Source: Castor canadensis (Eukaryota > Chordata > Mammalia > Rodentia > Castoridae). Taken from it: a DNA stretch of 64,000 bases. Within the stretch, counting starts at the first letter, position 1; every line of letters begins with the position of its first letter. Made by a program: the position numbers and the translations under genes. The DNA is taken from assembly GCF_047511655.1 (NCBI RefSeq), contig NC_133386.1:131691866-131755865 (forward strand), written 5' to 3'. This document shows positions 58,386-64,000 of this stretch, piece after piece. The notes beneath the pieces were generated by a model. The model was not told where the DNA came from, did not search any database, and worked only from the letters and a program-made list of their open reading frames with translations.

Positions 58386-58855
58386 AATTCAAGCATCACT
58401 TCCTCCAGGCAGCTTTGGCCAACACCCTTCCCATCCTGACCTCATCATGCCCAGGGCCCCCTGCACGTACACAGATAGTACCATCCTTATAAACTATGTT
58501 TACCGATATGATGGAGTACAAACTAGTGTACATTCTGGAGCCAAACAGCCATGGTTCAAATCCCAGCCTTGCCACTTTCTAACTGCCAGCTCTGGGTCTG
58601 TGTCCTTTCAACTCCCTCTACCTCTATTTCCTCATTTACAAGTTTGGGATTTGTTTATTTACCTCATAGAGAGTTGGTACACGTAAAGCCTCAGTACCCA
58701 GTAACGAGTGCTGACGTGAGCTCTTATTGTTCCTTAGACTGTGAGCTCTGAGGACAGGGACCCTGTCTGTTCTGGCTTCCACTGAATCCGCCTGGTCCCC
58801 ATCATGCCTGGCACAGGGAGGGCATTCGATGCATGCTTGTTGGATTAATTAGTGA
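58386..58855 (+). repeat. L2 split by an MIR
   Basis: L2-like text at 58386-58500 ('cacttcctccaggcagcttt') and 58735-58855 ('ctctgaggacagggaccctg', 'catgcctggcacagggaggg') is separated by an MIR at about 58528-58730 ('ggttcaaatcccagccttgc', 'tttcctcatttacaagtttg'). Confidence 0.7.
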
Positions 58856-60165
58856 CTGAAGGTGTGCATGCATGCATGAATGAGCCCAGCAGACAGGTCT
58901 AATCCCACCCTCCCACTGTCTGGCTTGTGACTTCTCTGGAACTCTGTAAAATGAGTGTTGGAGTCATGAGTGGTTTTTTTCCTTTCCTCTGGATGCAGAC
59001 TCTCCTCTTGAAATAAGAGAAACTCAATTTGTAAAGGAGACAAAGGTTGCTGCTGTGAGAGAAGCCAGGCTGAGGCCCAGAGCCCCTCCTCTTAGAACTC
59101 CCAAAGTCCCCCAAAGGCTGCTGAACCCAGCGTGAAATCCACCCTCCGAGATGTGGTCCCTACATGCTCTGGGGCTCAGAGCAGCCTATGATTCAGAGGC
59201 AGCTGACGTCTGAAGTTCTTAATTCAGCCCAAATGCTGGAGGTCTGTGTCTTGCAGCATGGGGGAGGCGAAGGACACAGTCCACGGGGGAAAGCTCTCGT
59301 GCTCCTGCCCATGGGAGGGGAGTGAACTCCCCGAAGTTCCCTGCTGTCTGCACACGAGTGAGCACCCCTTGCTCTCATGCCCTCCTTCCTTGACCTCTGA
59401 GCCACACGTGGATAGACCTGAGCTCCTGGGCCTGTTTTCCACTGCCTACTGCTCTGCCCCATCTCTGATCCAGATCACTTCTGGGGAAGCCCACCATCAC
59501 TTGCTGATATCACCTCCATACCCTCATTCTGCCTGGGAGACAACCCCCAGGAGGCCTTGAGAGGTGAACGAGTTACCTAGGGTCATGGCACAGCAAGTGA
59601 ATGGCAGAGGGAAGACTCGAACCCCCGGCTCTGGAACTCACGCTCAGACTCTTCCCTCAGCAGCCACCCTAAGAGCTTTGATGGGGCACCGCAGCTCACG
59701 TGACTAGGGAGAAGGACCAGACCAGGAGGTGCTGAGGATCAGCCTGTTCTGTGGCCCCTGGAAGACAAAAAGCCCTGAGGGAGGCTCTGAGGCAGGTCCC
59801 CTGGCAAGTAAGTCATAGCTCCCCTGGCCCAGGCAAGGTCCCCTGGCCATGAGGATTGCATGGGAAAGGAAAGGCAGAGGTCCCTGGTTGTTAGGCTAAG
59901 ACCCTTAGGTTAGACAGATCTGTAAAAGTCATGACAACCTCTGTCTGTACTTCACCCAGTGACATAGGACAATAGCACGCACATTGCTGCATTGCTGTGA
60001 AGGATGAAATGAGGCAAAGTCCAGCATGGAGTTACCCCACTCACTGGAGAAGCTGCTGGCCAGTTCAGCAGAAGGTTGCAAGAGGGACTGAAGATCTCTG
60101 AGAAGAGACCATGGCCTTCCATATTCTTCCCAGGCCTTTGAGCCCACTGACAACATTCTGTTCCA
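58856..60165. other. Intergenic, no gene
   Basis: A reversed MIR lies at about 59555-59645 ('gagttacctagggtcatggc', 'gaagactcgaacccccggct'). The rest is unassigned. Confidence 0.45.
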
Positions 60166-60169
60166 GGAA

Positions 60170-60366
60170 ACTTTTTTTTTTCCTCAGGGCCTAGCTCATG
60201 CAGGCAAGTGCTCTGCCACTTAAGCTATGCACCTAGCCCTTTTGTTTGTATTTTGTTTTTGAGACAGGGTCTGGGTAACTTTGCCTATGCTGGCCTTGTT
60301 CTCATGATCCTCCTGTCTCTACCTCCAGAGTAGCTGGGACTACAGGCATGTACCATCACACTAGGC
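60170..60366 (-). repeat. Dimeric ID/B1-like SINE, reversed
   Basis: A T-run, then 'gcaagtgctctgccacttaa' (ID-like), 'gacagggtctgggtaacttt' and 'ctgggactacaggcatgtac' (B1-like). Flanking AGGAAAC and AAGAAAC may be an eroded target-site copy. Confidence 0.88.
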
Positions 60367-62948
60367 TTAAGAAACATATTTCCTCCAGAAGAGGAGGTTT
60401 GCAATGCCTACAGTTTAGGGAAGAGAATGTGGGATTCACAACTGCTGGTTAACATTTGCTGTTTTTGAACTCATTTTTCCTTCAGAACATGAACTCCTTG
60501 TCTTAACTCAAAGACAGCATGGAGGTGGAATGCACTTGGGTGTGAAAAGAGGACATGGGGCTTTACTGTCACCCTGCTTTCTATTGTAGGTCTGCAGATA
60601 GTTGGGAGAAAGTTAAACTCTCCTGAGCCTCAGTTTTCTCATCTGTAAAAATGAGATGATGTGTGTGGCACGTCCAGGCCCTAATCCAGCAGCACATCTT
60701 GAGGTGGAGCTCTTATCAGGGTCTTTGAATGGATGCCTTCAAGGTGCTGAGGAAGGTCCCTTCCACTGGGGACTTGGAGGCAGGGCCAGGCCCAAGAGAC
60801 ACAGGGCAGCCCGGGTGGAGGAAGCCAACCACCTGAGCCATGTGAAACCGCAGGGTCAAGAGAGAGGCTGCAATTTGGAACAGTATGATTCTTGGAGGGA
60901 GCGCTGGGGAGGTGGTAAGGATGAGGATATAGCTCAAAAAGCTCAGGTGACTTGCTCCAAGTCACCCAAAGAAGGCCAGGTTGGAATCTGGGCCTGTACG
61001 CCTTTCCCTGTGCTCCTGGCTGCTTCTTGGAAGGACTCAGGCTCTATTCTCAGCTCTCCCGAGGGATGGTGAGGGTGAGTGATTCAGGTCTGCCTTGTTG
61101 CTGGGCTTCCTGACATTCAAGTGGAGGGGGAGGTTCCTGGAGGGTGTGGACCTCTCCCTACCCCTAACCCCCCCCAGGCTTTCCAACCCATGAAGGAGTG
61201 AGGGAAGTGGGTGTGACCCACGCCTAGGATTATTCACCAAACAGCCTAAAAACGCCACAAGAGAAACCCGCTCCAATAATACAAATAACAATTCCTTAAT
61301 GTGATAAGAAGCACAGAGTCAGTTCTGCTCCCATGTGAGGTCACTCTGCCTGCCTGTGAGGTCACTCGTCACCCTTCCGCTACAGCTAGAGTCAAGGAAA
61401 CTGAGACTCAGGGAGGGAAGCGGCTCCCCTGAGGCTGTGCAGAAATCATTCTGAGACCAGCATCTTCAGCCGGGGGTCCCCCCAGCAGCATTTGTGTGTG
61501 TATTGAGGGTGGGGTAGACACAGAAGGGAAGGGATGACTGCCTCAGGACAGTAACCTATGGGTTCCCGGTCTTGGCAGAGTCGTCTGTTCTTAGTGGTGG
61601 GGCCAGGGCCTCTCAATGTCATCTTTAGCCCAGGTTCCATAGCAGCAGGAGGGGCTACTAGAGCCAGGCCAAGAAGGATGAGCAGGATGGGACCGGCAGG
61701 CCCCTATTAGAGGGTATGCCCAGCCTACAGCCAGGACAGCGTGGAGGAAGATGGGACCTGTGTGGATGGAGTGGTGGATCACGGGGTGGTTGAGGGAGGC
61801 TCTGAGAGCGGAGAGGGGCCACCTTCCTGCTGACATACAATGGGGAGACTGAAGCCAGGAAAATGGAGAGTCGTCTGTCCCAGGGCACATTGGAATATGA
61901 TTGCACATCCTACAGGAACTGCCTTTCCCCTGCGACTCTGAGGTGATCTGCACAAGGAGCACTGGCGTGTGAGACCCCAGCTGTCTCACTGGCAGGAGGC
62001 TCCCAAGTGGACAGGTGCAGGGGGAGGCGGTGTTGAGGCATGGTTACAAGGTCGAGTCCTAGCTGTGCTGTGCCACCCGTGATGTCCCATCTTACGGGAT
62101 GAACGGGGACTCCTCTCTCATGGAGGGTGGGGTCTGATTTGCCTGGTCCTCATCACAGCTGTCACTGTACAGCAGATTGATGTTTGATCCCTGATCCTTG
62201 CTCTTTCCTTTGACTGCTGTTCCTTTTTATCCAGGCCCTGGCCAGACAATGATCTGTCCTTGGGCCACTCCCAGGCATGTCCAGATTTGGCCTGCCAGGT
62301 CTTCCAAGGCCAGAGGAGACATGCTGACCCCTTTCTGCCTGCCTCTGACTAACAGGTCCTTGGCTCCATTGAAGTATCACAACAGAGTCAGTTACCAGGA
62401 CAACCTGCAGATCCAGTGACCTGGGAACCGCAGCCTCTGCCTGCTCCGCCCCCCCCCCCCCACCGACTGTGCTTCCCCACCAACACTGCTGGCACTGAAT
62501 TCTATGAAGCAGTCCTTCCTAGCCCAGCTGGGTTCAAGGGGACAATTAGGAGAAGGTTGTACCGGGCCTTTGGGGACATTTTAACCCTGGAGACAGCAGA
62601 GAGGAAATTGACTCCTTGGCTCCTCTCTCCTTCCCTGGGTCCTGGTCCCCTGATTTCTCTAGCAGGGTCCACCCAACACGATACACATAAAACTGAACTC
62701 CCCCAAACCTGCTCCTCCCCTTCCACTGCACCACCATCTTAGTGAGGGCTCTACCATCAGGCCAGATATGAACGGTGTCCTGGCCAGCAGCTGGCCACCT
62801 CCAAGTTCTCCCCATACCCTCATTCTATCCTCTGGCTAGCCTGTACTTCTGCCTTCTCCAAGAAGCCTCTGGAGTTGCCCCTCACTATTCCCTTCCCCAG
62901 CCCCGGTCCAACACAGGCTCCCCGCTGAGCTGGGAGGTGCCTAGCTAC
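60367..62948. other. Intergenic, MIR pieces, no gene
   Basis: MIR pieces lie at about 60585-60665 (+), 60935-60990 (-) and 61390-61450 (-). A C13 run lies at 62449-62461. Open frames to 138 codons have no recognisable domain. Confidence 0.45.
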
Positions 62949-62983
62949 CCGCCCCCCCCCCGCTCCCCCCCCGCCACCCCCCC
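62948..62983. other. C-rich tract, G-quadruplex potential on the minus strand
   Basis: Four long C-runs separated by single G, GCT, G or A-type breaks lie within 36 bases, giving strong quadruplex potential on the minus strand. Confidence 0.8.
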
Positions 62984-63149
62984 AAGATACAAAAGTGGCT
63001 TCAAATGGACACTGTCCTCAACTGCTCTCACCTCCCTGTTGCTCTGGGCCACAGATGAATCTCATCCTCCCATCAGAAAAGAAAAGTTTATGTAGTCAAC
63101 GTGATGTATGCATTTATTTACATAGAAACGTTACATATATACTGCCATA

Positions 63150-63485
63150 CAAATATGTTGGCTAAATTATAAAATACCAAAAATGGGCACCGAAAAAAGA
63201 AGAGTATATAAATAGAATTGAAGGACGGACTGCAGGAGGTCCCAAAAGGTGATAAGTGGTCAAGGACACCTCTCCTTCCCAGGAAACCTCAGTCTGCACC
63301 TGAGAGACATCTCCACCCTCAGGCAATGCAAAAAAGGCTATAAAACCCCACTCCCAGGTCCCCCTGCATTTTCCACTATGCAGTCTTTCTCTTCTCTTCA
63401 CTACAAATAAAATCTTTCCAACCTCTGCTGCTGGAGTCTGCCTGTGCTTTCATTCTCAGAGAAGGCTCAAGAACCCTGAGCACCT
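63150..63485 (+). mobile_element. Candidate retroviral-type LTR (ERV1-like)
   Basis: TATAAAA at 63339-63345 is followed about 65 bases on by AATAAA at 63406-63411 and a T/C/G-rich downstream part, the U3-R-U5 layout of an LTR. The ends are not certain and no internal viral genes follow in the window. It is an old solo copy at most. Confidence 0.4.
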
Positions 63486-64000
63486 GAAATTCCTGCGTGT
63501 GTCAGTATTACTTTAAAAGTTTTGTTTTCATTTTATTTAATGGTACCAAAAAGTTTCTTGTTATGTCTAAATGTACTGCTACCAAAATACGATGAAGTGC
63601 ATTTCATTTTTAAATCAAGTCTTGGTTTAGTGATGGGGTACTCATTTGTGAATCTGATACTAAATTCCATTTATCTTTTCACTTGGTTTAATGCACACTG
63701 AGAAAAATAAACTTTCTAAGAAGCCATAGTGCTACAATGTTCCAGACTACACTGTCACAAGGACAATTTTCAATTCTGGGTGCAGGTTTGTTGCTAAACT
63801 TGGTCTAATTGATACCATTCAGTTGTTGCTGGAAACTAAGGAGGTGTTATTTTTTAAACATTTGATATATGTTTTTAATTGTTTTTCGGGGTGGGGTACT
63901 TTTTAAATATTTTTGACAAATTTGTTCAAAACTCACTGAGATTCTTCACCTGGAAGATTTTGAGATAGATTTTAAAATTTTATTTCCCTGTTTTCCAAAG
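63486..64000. other. AT-rich sequence at the right edge, unassigned
   Basis: The stretch is about two-thirds AT, with an AATAAA near 63707 and no frame of note. It could be repeat-internal, the 3' UTR of a retrocopy, or conserved non-coding DNA; I cannot tell. Confidence 0.3.

Noticed and set aside
25109-64000. Exons of EMSY or a new gene in the downstream interval
   Set aside because: I found no open frame with a recognisable domain flanked by credible splice sites. EMSY probably lies beyond the right edge.

Overview
This is mammalian, almost certainly rodent, genomic DNA. It has an intron-containing gene, a CpG-island promoter, many old MIR, L2, L1M and MaLR remnants, a tRNA-Ala-like ID element, and many copies of a dimeric SINE that joins an ID-like half to a B1/7SL-like half. 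That SINE set fits a castorimorph rodent such as beaver best; this species call is an inference from repeat style and not a search result.

The only intact protein-coding gene I can support is LRRC32, which encodes GARP, the leucine-rich-repeat receptor that holds latent TGF-beta on regulatory T cells, platelets and endothelium. It lies on the + strand: a non-coding exon 1 inside a CpG island (TATA-like box at 13213, donor at 13357/13358), a short exon 2 with the start codon and signal peptide (17632-17722), and a large exon 3 holding all the leucine-rich repeats, the membrane span and the tail (21125-23029). The 3' UTR runs to a poly(A) signal near 25085. The joined product is 663 residues, against about 662 in human.

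At the left edge (412 to about 720) is what looks like the 3'-terminal exon of a receptor guanylyl cyclase on the same strand, with a poly(A) signal. Its position about 12.5 kb upstream of LRRC32 matches GUCY2E/GC-D (mouse Gucy2d). Residues resembling the C-terminal cyclase signature fall in two frames with a stop between them, so this copy may be a pseudogene, as in human.

The rest is non-coding. Positions 721-12770 are intergenic with MIRs, SINEs, microsatellites and two TG-rich tracts. Positions 12400-13360 hold the promoter region, a C-rich tract, a perfect hairpin with a YY1-like loop, the CpG island and an in-frame upstream ORF. The two introns carry old repeats. Positions 25.1-64 kb are the interval downstream of LRRC32, which in human runs toward EMSY and contains the 11q13.5 immune-disease locus. 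Here it is a patchwork of L1M 3'-UTR fragments, MaLR-type LTRs, SINEs, L2/MIR and unassigned sequence. I found no EMSY exon, no structural RNA gene, no CRISPR array and no clearly new biological system. The most useful leads are the GUCY2E relic, the LRRC32 in-frame uORF, the promoter-proximal hairpin and a FOX/RUNX/GATA motif cluster downstream of LRRC32.
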